Assembly (NCBI GenBank): GCA_016714225.1
Contig: JADJNS010000021.1
Span: 62,001-126,000, forward strand
Direction: 5' to 3'
Origin: Archangiaceae bacterium
GTDB lineage: Bacteria; Myxococcota; Myxococcia; Myxococcales; Myxococcaceae
Length of the DNA stretch: 64,000 bases
Shown: positions 24,240 to 32,308 of the stretch, one piece after another
Layout of the letters: every line of letters starts with the position of its first letter
Position numbering within the stretch: the first letter of the stretch is position 1
Position numbers and translations under genes: made by a program
The notes under the pieces: model-generated
What the model was told of the DNA's origin: nothing
The model's input: only the letters and a program-made list of their open reading frames with translations
The model's database searches: none

Positions 24240-25297
24240 GGCGTGCGGCTCCCCTTGTCTGACTGCTTCTCCAGCTCTTCTACCCGGCGGCGCAGCGCGC
24301 GCAGCTCTTTGAGCATGTCGGGCAACTGTTGGGTGACGACCGAGGCGCGCTTCCACACCGCGGCGTCGTAGGCGGGCGAGCCGCCCACCACCCCGCCCGG
24401 CTCGATGTCGTGGCCGACGCCGGCCTGCGCCGCGACCTTGGCCAGGTCGCCCAGCTCGAGGTGCCCCGCAATGCCCACCTGCCCGCCCAAGACCACGCCG
24501 GCCCCCAGCGTCGACGAGCCCGAGATGCCGGCCTGGGCGCAGAGCAGCGACAGCGGCCCCACCTTCACGTTGTGGGCGATCTGCACCAGGTTGTCGATCT
24601 TGGTGCCGCGCCCGACGACCGTCTCGCCGAGGGTGGCGCGGTCGACGCACGAGCACGCGCCCAGCTCGACGTCGTCTTCCAGCCGCGCGATGCCCGCCTG
24701 GGGAATCTTCACGTGCTGCGGCGTGCCGGGGTCGAACGCGAAGCCGAAGCCGTCGGCGCCCACCACGCTGCCCGCGTGCAGAATGCAGCGCGCGCCAACC
24801 ACGCACTGCGCGTACACCACCGCGTTGGGGTGCAGCACCGTGCCCTCGCCGATGCGGGCCTGCTCGCCCACGTGCGCGCCGCCGAAGATGACCGCGCGCG
24901 GGCCGACCACGGCGCCCCGCTCGACCACCGCTCCGGCCATCACCGTGGCGCTCGGGTCGACCGCCGCCTCGGCGTGCACCAGCGCGCGCGCGTCGATGCC
25001 GGCGGGAAACTTCTGGGGCGGGAAGAACAGCTGCGAGAGGCGGGCGAAGGCGAGCTGCGGGTTGTCGACCTTCACCACCGTGGTGCCGGCGGGTCGCGCG
25101 GTCTTCGCGTCGACCAGCACCGCCGAGGCCCGGGTGCTCTCGAACTCGCGGCGGTAGCGGCGGTTGGAGAAGAACGAGAGCTGACCTCGCGCGGCTTCGC
25201 TCAAGCCTGCGAGCCCCTCGATCTGCAGCGAGGGGTCTCCGTCGATCTGCCCTCCGACGTGCGCGGCGAGCTCTGAGAGCAGCTTCGCCACGGTCAC
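24236..25297 (-). CDS. lpxD: UDP-3-O-acylglucosamine N-acyltransferase LpxD
   Basis: Third step of lipid A synthesis: adds the N-linked 3-hydroxyacyl chain. 353 aa. The N-terminal uridine-binding domain (LLSELAAHVGGQIDGDPSLQ) is followed by a hexapeptide-repeat beta-helix (VDPSATVMAGAVVERGAVVG) and a C-terminal helix (about 325-350). The catalytic histidine lies in VQIAHNVKVG. GTG start at 25297, 7 bp after skp. Confidence 0.95.
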   Translation of the reverse strand: MTVAKLLSELAAHVGGQIDGDPSLQIEGLAGLSEAARGQLSFFSNRRYRREFESTRASAVLVDAKTARPAGTTVVKVDNPQLAFARLSQLFFPPQKFPAGIDARALVHAEAAVDPSATVMAGAVVERGAVVGPRAVIFGGAHVGEQARIGEGTVLHPNAVVYAQCVVGARCILHAGSVVGADGFGFAFDPGTPQHVKIPQAGIARLEDDVELGACSCVDRATLGETVVGRGTKIDNLVQIAHNVKVGPLSLLCAQAGISGSSTLGAGVVLGGQVGIAGHLELGDLAKVAAQAGVGHDIEPGGVVGGSPAYDAAVWKRASVVTQQLPDMLKELRALRRRVEELEKQSDKGSRTP

Positions 25298-25304
25298 CTG
25301 CCGC

Positions 25305-25910
25305 TTACTTCGCCGCGGCGGCGGGCGCGTCTTTCTTCGGCGCCGCGTCTGACTTCGGCGCCGGCGCGCCCGGCTTGCCCGCGGGAGCGGCGCCAGCCTT
25401 GGGGTACTTGTCGTTGTAGGTGCGGACCAGCTCGTTGGTGTAGTCGAGGCTGGCCGGCGCGTAGACGAGGCCCGAGTCGGTCTTCTCGAACATCATGGTG
25501 AGCCCGTCGCGCTGCGCGAAGCTGGCGATGATCGGGTCCATCTTCTCGAAGATCTTCTTGAGCTCGCGCTGCTCGTTCTGCGCCATCTCCATCTGGAGCT
25601 TCTCGGCGCGCTGGGTGAGGTCGAAGAGGCGCTTCTGCAGCTCGGCGAACTTCTGGTTGCGGACCTCTTCGCTCATCATCGGGCCCTGCTTGTCGAGGAC
25701 CTCTTTGTCCTGACGGAGCTTGTTCTGCTCGGCCTCGAAGTCGGCCTTCTTCTTGTCGAGATCGGCCTTGAGCTTGGTCTTCGCGGCGATGCCCTCGTGC
25801 ACCTCGGTGAGCGCGCGCTGCAGGTCGACGTAACCGACCTTGAGATCGGCGAAAGCAGGCGCGGCGAGGAGCAGCGCGGAGGACACGACGAGAGAAGAGA
25901 AGCGACGCAT
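25305..25910 (-). CDS. skp: OmpH/Skp-family periplasmic chaperone
   Basis: Holds unfolded outer-membrane proteins in the periplasm on their way to the BAM complex. 201 aa. A signal peptide (1-21, ending AFA) is followed by the family opening KVGYVDLQRAL and the long helical tentacle region (about 50-120). The Pro/Ala/Lys-rich C-terminal tail (170-201) is longer than in E. coli Skp and looks disordered. It leads the lipid A operon; bamA, often upstream of skp, is not in this window's neighbourhood. The skp/25974 start-to-start gap is 63 bp. Confidence 0.92.
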   Translation of the reverse strand: MRRFSSLVVSSALLLAAPAFADLKVGYVDLQRALTEVHEGIAAKTKLKADLDKKKADFEAEQNKLRQDKEVLDKQGPMMSEEVRNQKFAELQKRLFDLTQRAEKLQMEMAQNEQRELKKIFEKMDPIIASFAQRDGLTMMFEKTDSGLVYAPASLDYTNELVRTYNDKYPKAGAAPAGKPGAPAPKSDAAPKKDAPAAAAK

Positions 25911-25973
25911 AGGGCGGCCCCTTTAGACACCGGCACTCTGGCAGGTCAAGTGACGTGGGCGTATACCGCCCGT

Positions 25974-26480
25974 ATGTCCAAGTACGTCTCGGCGGTGGCG
26001 ATATTTCTCGCAGCAGCACCGGCGCTCGCTGATTCCGCCGGAGGTCTGTCGTGGGCGCCGCCCGCCAGCTGGAAGGCCGATGCGCCGCGCCCGATGCGCG
26101 CCGCGACCTACAAGCTGCCGGCCGCCAAGGGCGACACCGAAGACGGCGAGTGCGGCGTCTTCTATTTCGGCCAGGGCCAGGGCGGCAGCGTCGACATGAA
26201 CGTGCAGCGCTGGGTGGGGCAGTTCGAAGGCGCCAAGGCGCCGACGCCCAAGAAGGAAAAGGTGTCGGGCTTCGAGCTCACCACGCTCGAGCTCGACGGC
26301 ACGTACACCGGCGGCGGCGGGCCGATGGGGCCGAAGACCTCGAAGGCCGGCTACAAGCTGCTGGGCGCCATCGTCGAGGGGCCCGAAGGCGCGATCTTCT
26401 TCAAGCTCACCGGGCCGGCGAAGACGGTCGAGGCGGCGCGGGCCGACTTCGCCAAGATGGTGAAGGCGATCAAGAAGTAG
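25974..26480 (+). CDS. Exported hypothetical protein
   Basis: 168 aa from ATG 25974, which opens with a signal peptide ending ALA (residues 1-20). The mature part is a compact beta-rich domain (GLSWAPPASWKADAPRPMRA, then CGVFYFGQGQGG) with one cysteine, repeated Lys pairs and a helical end (DFAKMVKAIKK). The WxxPxxWxxxxP-type opening is shared with other myxobacterial exported proteins; I have no name for the family. It is divergent from skp and 20 bp before the receiver gene. Confidence 0.7.
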   Translation: MSKYVSAVAIFLAAAPALADSAGGLSWAPPASWKADAPRPMRAATYKLPAAKGDTEDGECGVFYFGQGQGGSVDMNVQRWVGQFEGAKAPTPKKEKVSGFELTTLELDGTYTGGGGPMGPKTSKAGYKLLGAIVEGPEGAIFFKLTGPAKTVEAARADFAKMVKAIKK

Positions 26481-26500
26481 TCTGGTAAGACGGTCGGGCC

Positions 26501-26884
26501 TTGAGCGAGCGCAGGCGCATTCTTCTCATCGATGACAGCGAGATCACCCTCGCGATGGAGAAGAGCGTGCTCGAAGGCCGCGGCTACGAAGTCGAGGCCA
26601 CCTCGTCGCTGGTCGAGTTCGAGAAGACGTTGGAGAGCTTCAAGCCCCACCTGATTCTCACCGACCTGCACATGCCCGACGCCAAGGGCACCGACATCTG
26701 CCGCACGCTGAAGAACGAGTTCAAGACGCAAGACATACCCATCGTCATCTTCTCGTCGCTGGGCGACGAAGAGCTGGGCAAGCTGGCGCAGCAGGTGGGC
26801 GCAGACGGGTTCCTCTCGAAGGCCAACGGCCTCGAGGCGCTGGGCGAGAAGATCGACGAGCTGGTGGAGTCGATTCTCTGGTGA
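26501..26884 (+). CDS. Single-domain response regulator (CheY-like)
   Basis: 127 aa receiver domain with no output. It has the acidic pair Asp11-Asp12, phospho-acceptor Asp55 (LILTDLHMPD), Ser85/Ser86 and Lys107 (FLSKANG), so it should be phosphorylated by a histidine kinase. No kinase lies in the window, so it is an orphan here. TTG start at 26501; the end overlaps the cytochrome gene start by four bases (GTGA), so the two are translationally coupled, which is unusual for a receiver and a cytochrome. Confidence 0.9.
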   Translation: MSERRRILLIDDSEITLAMEKSVLEGRGYEVEATSSLVEFEKTLESFKPHLILTDLHMPDAKGTDICRTLKNEFKTQDIPIVIFSSLGDEELGKLAQQVGADGFLSKANGLEALGEKIDELVESILW

Positions 26885-28362
26885 AGCGCGCGGCGGCACT
26901 CGCGCTGCTGTCGCTGGCAGCGTGTCCTCCCGCCACGACGGTGAAGCCCGATCCGGTGCCTGCGGGCCGGCCCGACGCCACCGTGGTCATCACCTCAGAG
27001 CTGCGCGGCTACCTGGGCCCCTGCGGCTGCAGCGAGAACATGCGCGGCGGCATCGCGCGCGCCGCGGCGCAGCTCGAGAAGGTGCGCGCCGAGGGGCAGC
27101 CGGTGTTCTTCGTCGACGACGGTGACGGGCTGTTCGGCGCCGAGCAGCTGCCCGAAGAGGCGGTGCCGCAGCAAGAGCGCAAGGCGCAGGCGCTGGCCGA
27201 GGCGCTGACCGCGATGAAGCTCGACGCGCGGCAGCCGGGCCCGCTCGACGACGCGCGGGGCGCGGCGTTTCGCACCGCGCGCGGGCTGCCCGAGCTCACC
27301 GGGCCGAAGGTGCTCGAGCGCGAGGGGTTCAAGCTGGGCCTGGTGCCGGGGGCGAGCGCCGCCGAGCTGAAGGCCGGAGCCGACCAGGCGCGGGCGAAAG
27401 GCGCGCAGTTCGTGCTCGGGCTGTTCAAGGGCACGCTCGACGCGGCGAACGAGCAGGCCGCGGCGTCGGGGGTCGACCTGCTCATCGCCTCGCGCGCGAA
27501 AGACGAGGTGGCGGGCGAGCAGAGCCGGCTGTTGCGCGGCGAGGTGCCGGTGGCGCAGGTGCAGAGCAAGGGGCGCTCGCTGGTGCGCGTCGACCTGTGG
27601 AAGGGCAGCGGCGAGAAGCCCGAGCTCTTGCGCGGCGCCTCTGACAAAGAGCGCGAGCTCGTCGCGCTCGACGAGCGCATCGAGCAGCTGCGCGCGCAGA
27701 CCAACGAGCCGGGGCTGGCGCCAGAGCTCAGGGCGCTCAAGCAGGCCAAGCTCACCGAGCTGGAGCAGCGCCGCGCGAATGCGGCCGCCGAGCCGCCGCC
27801 TGCGCCGAAGGGCCAGCGCGCCTTCGCGGTGCGCTTCGTGCCGCTCGAGTCGAGCTTCCCCGAAGACCCGAAGGTGAAAGCGCTGGTCGACGCGTACGAC
27901 CACGACGTCGGTGAGCTGAACCTCGCCTGGGCGAAGAAGAACGGCCACGACTGCCCCGCGCCGAAGAAGGGCGAGCCGGGCTTCGTGGGCAACGCCGCGT
28001 GCCTCGACTGCCACAAAGAGGCGCTCCCGGTGTGGCAGGCGAGCAAGCACGCCCACGGCCTCGCCACGCTGCAAGAGAAGGGCAAGCAGTACCACCTCGA
28101 CTGCGTGGCCTGTCACGTCACCGGCTGGCAGCGGGCCGGCGGGGTGTGCCGCATCGACAAGACGCAAGGCCGCGAGGGCATCGGCTGCGAGAGCTGCCAC
28201 GGCCCCGGGTCGGTGCACGCCGACGAGCCCAGCGAGAAGAACATCGGCGCGGGCAATGACCCCAAGGCCTGCGTGGGCTGCCACGACCGCGAGAACTCGC
28301 CGCACTTCGACTTCGACAAGTACGTGAAGCAGATTCTCGGGCCCGGCCACGGCCAGCTCTGA
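26881..28362 (+). CDS. Tetraheme c-type cytochrome lipoprotein with a nucleotidase-like N-terminus
   Basis: 493 aa from GTG 26881. The signal ends in a lipobox (LSLAAC, Cys15). Residues about 30-260 resemble a 5'-nucleotidase/metallophosphatase-like fold opening GYLGPCGCSENMRGGIARAA, but I see no metal-binding DxH or GNHD motif, so that part is probably not a phosphatase. Residues about 265-310 are a helical Glu/Ala-rich linker. The C-terminal part (about 370-480) carries four CxxCH heme sites (near 374, 408, 436 and 464) in the cytochrome c-554/multiheme pattern. Predicted to be a periplasmic electron carrier tied to a membrane. Confidence 0.88.
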   Translation: MKRAAALALLSLAACPPATTVKPDPVPAGRPDATVVITSELRGYLGPCGCSENMRGGIARAAAQLEKVRAEGQPVFFVDDGDGLFGAEQLPEEAVPQQERKAQALAEALTAMKLDARQPGPLDDARGAAFRTARGLPELTGPKVLEREGFKLGLVPGASAAELKAGADQARAKGAQFVLGLFKGTLDAANEQAAASGVDLLIASRAKDEVAGEQSRLLRGEVPVAQVQSKGRSLVRVDLWKGSGEKPELLRGASDKERELVALDERIEQLRAQTNEPGLAPELRALKQAKLTELEQRRANAAAEPPPAPKGQRAFAVRFVPLESSFPEDPKVKALVDAYDHDVGELNLAWAKKNGHDCPAPKKGEPGFVGNAACLDCHKEALPVWQASKHAHGLATLQEKGKQYHLDCVACHVTGWQRAGGVCRIDKTQGREGIGCESCHGPGSVHADEPSEKNIGAGNDPKACVGCHDRENSPHFDFDKYVKQILGPGHGQL

Positions 28363-28378
28363 AGCGGCTCGCCCCGGC

Positions 28379-29422
28379 TCACTTGGTGATGGAGACAAGC
28401 CTCCAGCTCGGCTTGAGCTTCACCTCGTAGGTGTAGGTGTTGTTGCCCGAGAACAGGCCCACTTTCAGGCGCAGCGTCGCGCCGCCGTCGATGGCGGCGA
28501 CGATGGCGTCGAGGTCGGCCTTGCTGGTGGCGGTCAGCTGCACGTAGCCCGGGCTGGTGGTCGAGGTCGGCAGAAAGAACTCGGCCGACGCGTTGGCCGG
28601 CAGGGTGTAGCCGACGAATTCGGGTACCGAGCGAATGCTGCTGCCGGTCGGCGCGCTGCGGAGGGTCTCGGAGTAGCTGAGCTTCGCGACGGGTATGCCG
28701 GTGAGGCTCGCGAGGGTCGAGAACTGACTCGAGGTGAGGTTGCTCTGCTGCAGGTTGTATTGGGCCTGGTAGTAGTTGGCGATGATCGGCGGGAGGTACT
28801 CGAAGTACTTCGCGGCCGGCCCCAGGGTGTTGAGCACGGTCGCGGTGGTGTAGCCCTGGTAGTTGCCCCCGGTGCCGGTGCGAATGCAGAGCGGGGTCGG
28901 GAAGCCGGGAACCTCGACCAGCGTGCCGATGCTGGTGTTCAGGTAGGGGAACGAGACCTTGAGGTTCTCGGCGGGAATCGCGCACGGGTTGCCCGAGCCG
29001 CCTGCTGTGCCTGAGCCACCCGCAGTGCCTGCGCCACCCGCGGTGCCTGCGCCACCCGCGGTGCCCGAGCCACCCGCAGTGCCCGAGCCGCCTCCGGCTC
29101 CCGAGCCTGCGATGCCGCAGCTGCTGCGCACCGCCGCGACGCTCGCCGTGCACGGCGCCTGCTCGAGGCAGCGCAGCTGCGCCTGCGTGGTGACGTCGCC
29201 GCAGAGCGAGCCGCAGAACGACTGGGCCATCGCGGTCGGCGCACCGCAGCCCTCGACCTTGGCGACGCACGGGGTGGTGCAGTCGAGCTGCTGGGCGCCA
29301 CCGCCGGCGGTGCCGGTCGAGCCGCCGCTGCCTCCGCCGGTGCCCTCCGTCTCCATCGGTTGTCCGCAGGCGAGCACGGCGAGAACGAGCAGCAGGGGCT
29401 TCAGGGCAGTGTGGGGGGGCAT
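28379..29422 (-). CDS. Lipoprotein with a Gly-Thr-Ala-Gly-Gly repeat linker
   Basis: 347 aa. A signal peptide and lipobox (VLAVLAC, Cys19). Residues about 25-42 are Gly/Thr/Ser-rich; 47-106 carry a Cys-rich module (CTTPCVAKVEGC, CGSLCGDVTTQAQLRC); 107-148 are a tandem GSGTAGG/GAGTAGG linker. The C-terminal part (about 150-347) is a folded domain with no family I can name. This layout (lipid anchor, short Cys-rich module, Gly-rich stalk, passenger domain) is typical of myxobacterial surface lipoproteins. It is convergent with the cytochrome gene, 16 bp apart. Confidence 0.75.
   Translation of the reverse strand: MPPHTALKPLLLVLAVLACGQPMETEGTGGGSGGSTGTAGGGAQQLDCTTPCVAKVEGCGAPTAMAQSFCGSLCGDVTTQAQLRCLEQAPCTASVAAVRSSCGIAGSGAGGGSGTAGGSGTAGGAGTAGGAGTAGGSGTAGGSGNPCAIPAENLKVSFPYLNTSIGTLVEVPGFPTPLCIRTGTGGNYQGYTTATVLNTLGPAAKYFEYLPPIIANYYQAQYNLQQSNLTSSQFSTLASLTGIPVAKLSYSETLRSAPTGSSIRSVPEFVGYTLPANASAEFFLPTSTTSPGYVQLTATSKADLDAIVAAIDGGATLRLKVGLFSGNNTYTYEVKLKPSWRLVSITK
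28989..29105. repeat. In-gene 18-bp tandem repeat
   Basis: About six copies of an 18-bp unit (core GCGCCACCCGCGGTGCCT on the plus strand) inside the lipoprotein gene, encoding the GSGTAG/GAGTAG linker. Multiples of 18 bp keep the frame, so copy number can vary without loss of function. Confidence 0.85.
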
Positions 29423-29550
29423 GGCTTCTCCTCTTCGCTTAGTGGCCCCGAGTCAGAGCCCGTCGGGTCGATTTTCGAGATCGCGCCCCAAGCCGATGAA
29501 ATGGCTGGCGAACCTCGCCGGCGCCGCCAGGCCCCCCCGGGGCCGAGCGC

Positions 29551-31344
29551 TCACGGCACGGGCGCGCGCGGCAGCTTCACGGTGAGCTCACGGCCGCGCC
29601 GTTCGACGGTGGCGGCGCACGGCTCACCGAGCGGGCCCACGCTGGCCATTGCCCGGTCGTCGGGCTCGAGCCCTTTGAGCGGCACCCCCGAGAACGCGGT
29701 GATGACATCGCCGGGCTCGAGGCCGAGGGCGGCCCCGCCCTTCTCGACGCGCAAGCCGGCCGGGGAGTCGCGGGTGGTCACCTCGAGGGCAGTGAGGTCG
29801 ACCACCCCGCTCTCTCCCGGCGTGAGCTGCACCGCGCCCAGCTCGACGCTGCCGTTCAGCGTCAGCGGCCGCAGCAGCCGAGCGAAGCCGTCGAGCTGCA
29901 CGGCGACCACCGCGCGCCCCGCCAGCACTTCGCGAAAGACGAACTGCCCATCGACGTCGAGGTCGGCGGTGAAGTACGGGCCCCCGGTCTCCGACGGGTA
30001 GAAAATCGACACGTACGCGCTGTCGAGGTTCTCGGGTGCTGCGCCGGTGCGCGGGTCGACCAGGCGCCCGCTCACCTGAAAGCCGCGAGGCACCAGCTGC
30101 AGCACCACCTCGCTCACCGCGCCCTCGGTGACGTCGACGTCGACCTCGGCGCTGCCGGCCACCGTCAGCGCGCGCACGTGCCAGCGGCCCGGCTCGAGCT
30201 CGGTTCGCCAGGGCAACGCCCCGCTCTGGCGGGTGCCCCCGGGGCCGGTCAAGAGCACCACCGGCCGCGCACGGTGCAGGGTGGCGGGAGTGGCCACCAG
30301 CGGTCGTGAGCTGAGCACCAGGGTGCCGGTGCGCGTCGAGGCGTCGGGCACCTCGGTGTCGCCCCAAGGCCGCTCGGTGCGCCGCAGCACGAAGTGGCCG
30401 TGCGCGCCTTCGCTCGCCGTGAACGGGGCGGTGAGCTCGCAGCGGTAGCCGTGCGCGGGTCCGGTGAGCTGGTAGCGGTAGCTGCCGGGCACGGCGAAGG
30501 TGCGCTGGCCGCCGTCCACTTCAGAGCGGTTGAAGGCCGGCGCGCGGCCACCGTCGAGGTACAACAGGGTGCTGAAGAGCGGCTCGACCTCGGCGCCGTC
30601 ACACTCGCCGTCGAGGGTGAAGCCCACGGCGCGCTGCAGAACGAAGTCGACCCGCAGGTGCTGACCCGGGCGCGGCGCGATCGACCGGGTCGCGATCATG
30701 TAGTCCTCGACGTGGGTGCGCACAGAGCCTACCTCCGCGCGCACCACCAGCTGGTAGGTGCCGTCGGCGGCGGTAAGGGTGAACCGACCCTCACCCGTCA
30801 CCTGGGCGTCAGCGATCGCCTTGCCATCTTGGTCGGTGACCCGTCCTTCGACGGTTGCCTCGTCCGCGAGCTCCACCACCACCTCGTTGGGTCGGTCGGC
30901 GGCGACCTCCACGAGCGCGCGGCCGCCCAGGTCTCCCTTGCGCGCGAAGACCTCGGTGAAGCCGGCGTACACCTCGAGCTCGGCCTCGCCGTCTTCGCCG
31001 GTGAACGTCTCGTCCCACTCCGGCCCGTGGCCGGGCCTCATGGCGACGACCTCGGCGTGCATGACTGCCCGCCGGTTCTGCTCGACCCGAATGCGCAGCA
31101 CGCCCCACGCCGCGTCGTCTGTCTCCTCGTCGGCGGCCTCGACTTCGCCTTCCCCGGCGTCGACCGGTGCCGCGGCCAGGTGCGGCGGCACGCGGCGCTT
31201 CGACCCTGCGCTCTCCGGGCTCCCCGCGGTCAGCACCCGCGCGCTGGGCGTGACGACCCGCTCTGCGGCTGAAGGCCAGAACCACAGCAGCGCGGTGGCG
31301 CCGAGCACCACGGCGGCGACGGCCAGAGGTCGGAGCCGGGTCAC
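29551..31344 (-). CDS. Exported protein with carboxypeptidase-regulatory-like repeats and a C-terminal PDZ domain
   Basis: 597 aa from GTG 31344. An N-terminal membrane or signal segment (LRPLAVAAVVLGATALLWFW). Several beta-sandwich modules of the carboxypeptidase regulatory type follow (VEGRVTDQDGKAIADAQV; GFQVSGRLVDPRTGAAPE). The last 85 residues look like a PDZ domain (GLRVEKGGAALGLEPGDVIT, VERRGRELTVKL). No protease or other enzyme motif. It lies 11 bp after the frameshifted 31356 gene. Longer readings on this strand join it to unrelated upstream frame; the GTG start is my choice from the signal peptide. Confidence 0.8.
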   Translation of the reverse strand: MTRLRPLAVAAVVLGATALLWFWPSAAERVVTPSARVLTAGSPESAGSKRRVPPHLAAAPVDAGEGEVEAADEETDDAAWGVLRIRVEQNRRAVMHAEVVAMRPGHGPEWDETFTGEDGEAELEVYAGFTEVFARKGDLGGRALVEVAADRPNEVVVELADEATVEGRVTDQDGKAIADAQVTGEGRFTLTAADGTYQLVVRAEVGSVRTHVEDYMIATRSIAPRPGQHLRVDFVLQRAVGFTLDGECDGAEVEPLFSTLLYLDGGRAPAFNRSEVDGGQRTFAVPGSYRYQLTGPAHGYRCELTAPFTASEGAHGHFVLRRTERPWGDTEVPDASTRTGTLVLSSRPLVATPATLHRARPVVLLTGPGGTRQSGALPWRTELEPGRWHVRALTVAGSAEVDVDVTEGAVSEVVLQLVPRGFQVSGRLVDPRTGAAPENLDSAYVSIFYPSETGGPYFTADLDVDGQFVFREVLAGRAVVAVQLDGFARLLRPLTLNGSVELGAVQLTPGESGVVDLTALEVTTRDSPAGLRVEKGGAALGLEPGDVITAFSGVPLKGLEPDDRAMASVGPLGEPCAATVERRGRELTVKLPRAPVP

Positions 31345-31355
31345 GGCTGGCGAGC

Positions 31356-32193
31356 CTACTTCTCCAGCAACCTCCGCAGCGCGCCGTCGTCTCGCAGCCA
31401 CTGGGTGAGCGGCGTGGTGACCTTGAAGTAGGTGAGCTCGAGCGTGCCGGCGAAGAACGGCGGCTCGCCGCGGGGCAGAAACCACAGCGCGTAGAAGTGA
31501 GAGGGGTCGACCCCCACCGAGTAGCCGCCGTCGGGGCGCACCTCGGCGAACGACCAGGCGCCGGTCTGCATGTCTTTCAGCTTCACCTCGGCGACGCCCT
31601 TGGTGGCCCCGGCGTCGCCTTCGACGCGCACGCCTTCTTCGTCGCGCCGCACCAGGTGCTTGTCGAGCGCGGTGAGGTAGGGCGCGGCGCGCTTCGCGTC
31701 GAAGCCGTGCTGCGCGTCCGAGAGCTCGAGCAGCACCAGCGCCGCGGGGCTGGCGGTCTTCTCGAGGCGGGCGCGCTCTTCGGCGTCGAGCTCGACGTCG
31801 CTGGCGCCCGGCTTCACGCCCAGCAGCCGCTCGAGCAGCGGCACCTCGGGCACCGCGCCGGCCTTGTCGTGCCGGGAGCGGAACTCGGCGATGCGCGCCT
31901 CGTCGGAGCCGTGCGAGCCGTCGGCCGCGGCCGGCACCGCGCGCCCCTGGCGGGCGCCACGGTCGAACCCGTCGATCTCGGCCAGCGCCCTCGTCGAGGG
32001 TGCGCTCGAACCCCTCGAGGGTGAAGGTCTCTGCGCCCCCCAGGCGGGTGAGAAAGGGCCGCAGCTCGGGGGCCGACCGCGCCACGTGCACGGTGCCCGA
32101 GTCGCTGGCCAGCTCGGCGGCCTGGGCGGCGAGGTCTCTGGCCTTGAAGACGTCGATGATCGGGCGGGAGCTGCGGTCGAGTGCTGTGGTCAT
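31356..32193 (-). pseudogene. Hypothetical gene split by a single-base frameshift
   Basis: From ATG 32193 the frame reads MTTALDRSSRPIIDVFKA and stays convincing to about residue 67 (FERTLDE), then becomes Arg-rich nonsense. The +1 frame continues naturally (ALAEIDGFDRGARQG) to the stop at 31356. Removing one C from the CCC at 31988-31990 joins them into about 279 aa. The soluble product has no family I recognise; its end (VGVDPSHFYALWFLPRGEPP) looks folded. Either a recent mutation or a consensus error in a homopolymer; codon use on both sides of the break is normal, which favours an error or very recent loss. Confidence 0.75.
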
Positions 32194-32308
32194 GGTCGTT
32201 TCGAAAGAGACGGGCAAAACTGCCACAGTCTGCGGCCGGTGTGCCGCGAAGTGAGTCGCGGAAGACTGAGGTCTCGAGCGCGGTTTGGTAGAGTGCGTGC
32301 GCCCGACC

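Noticed and set aside
25921..25949. Sigma-70-like promoter for skp (TTGACC, 17-bp spacer, CTAAAG)
   Set aside because: The predicted start point would lie only about four bases from the skp ATG and inside the ribosome site, so I left it out.
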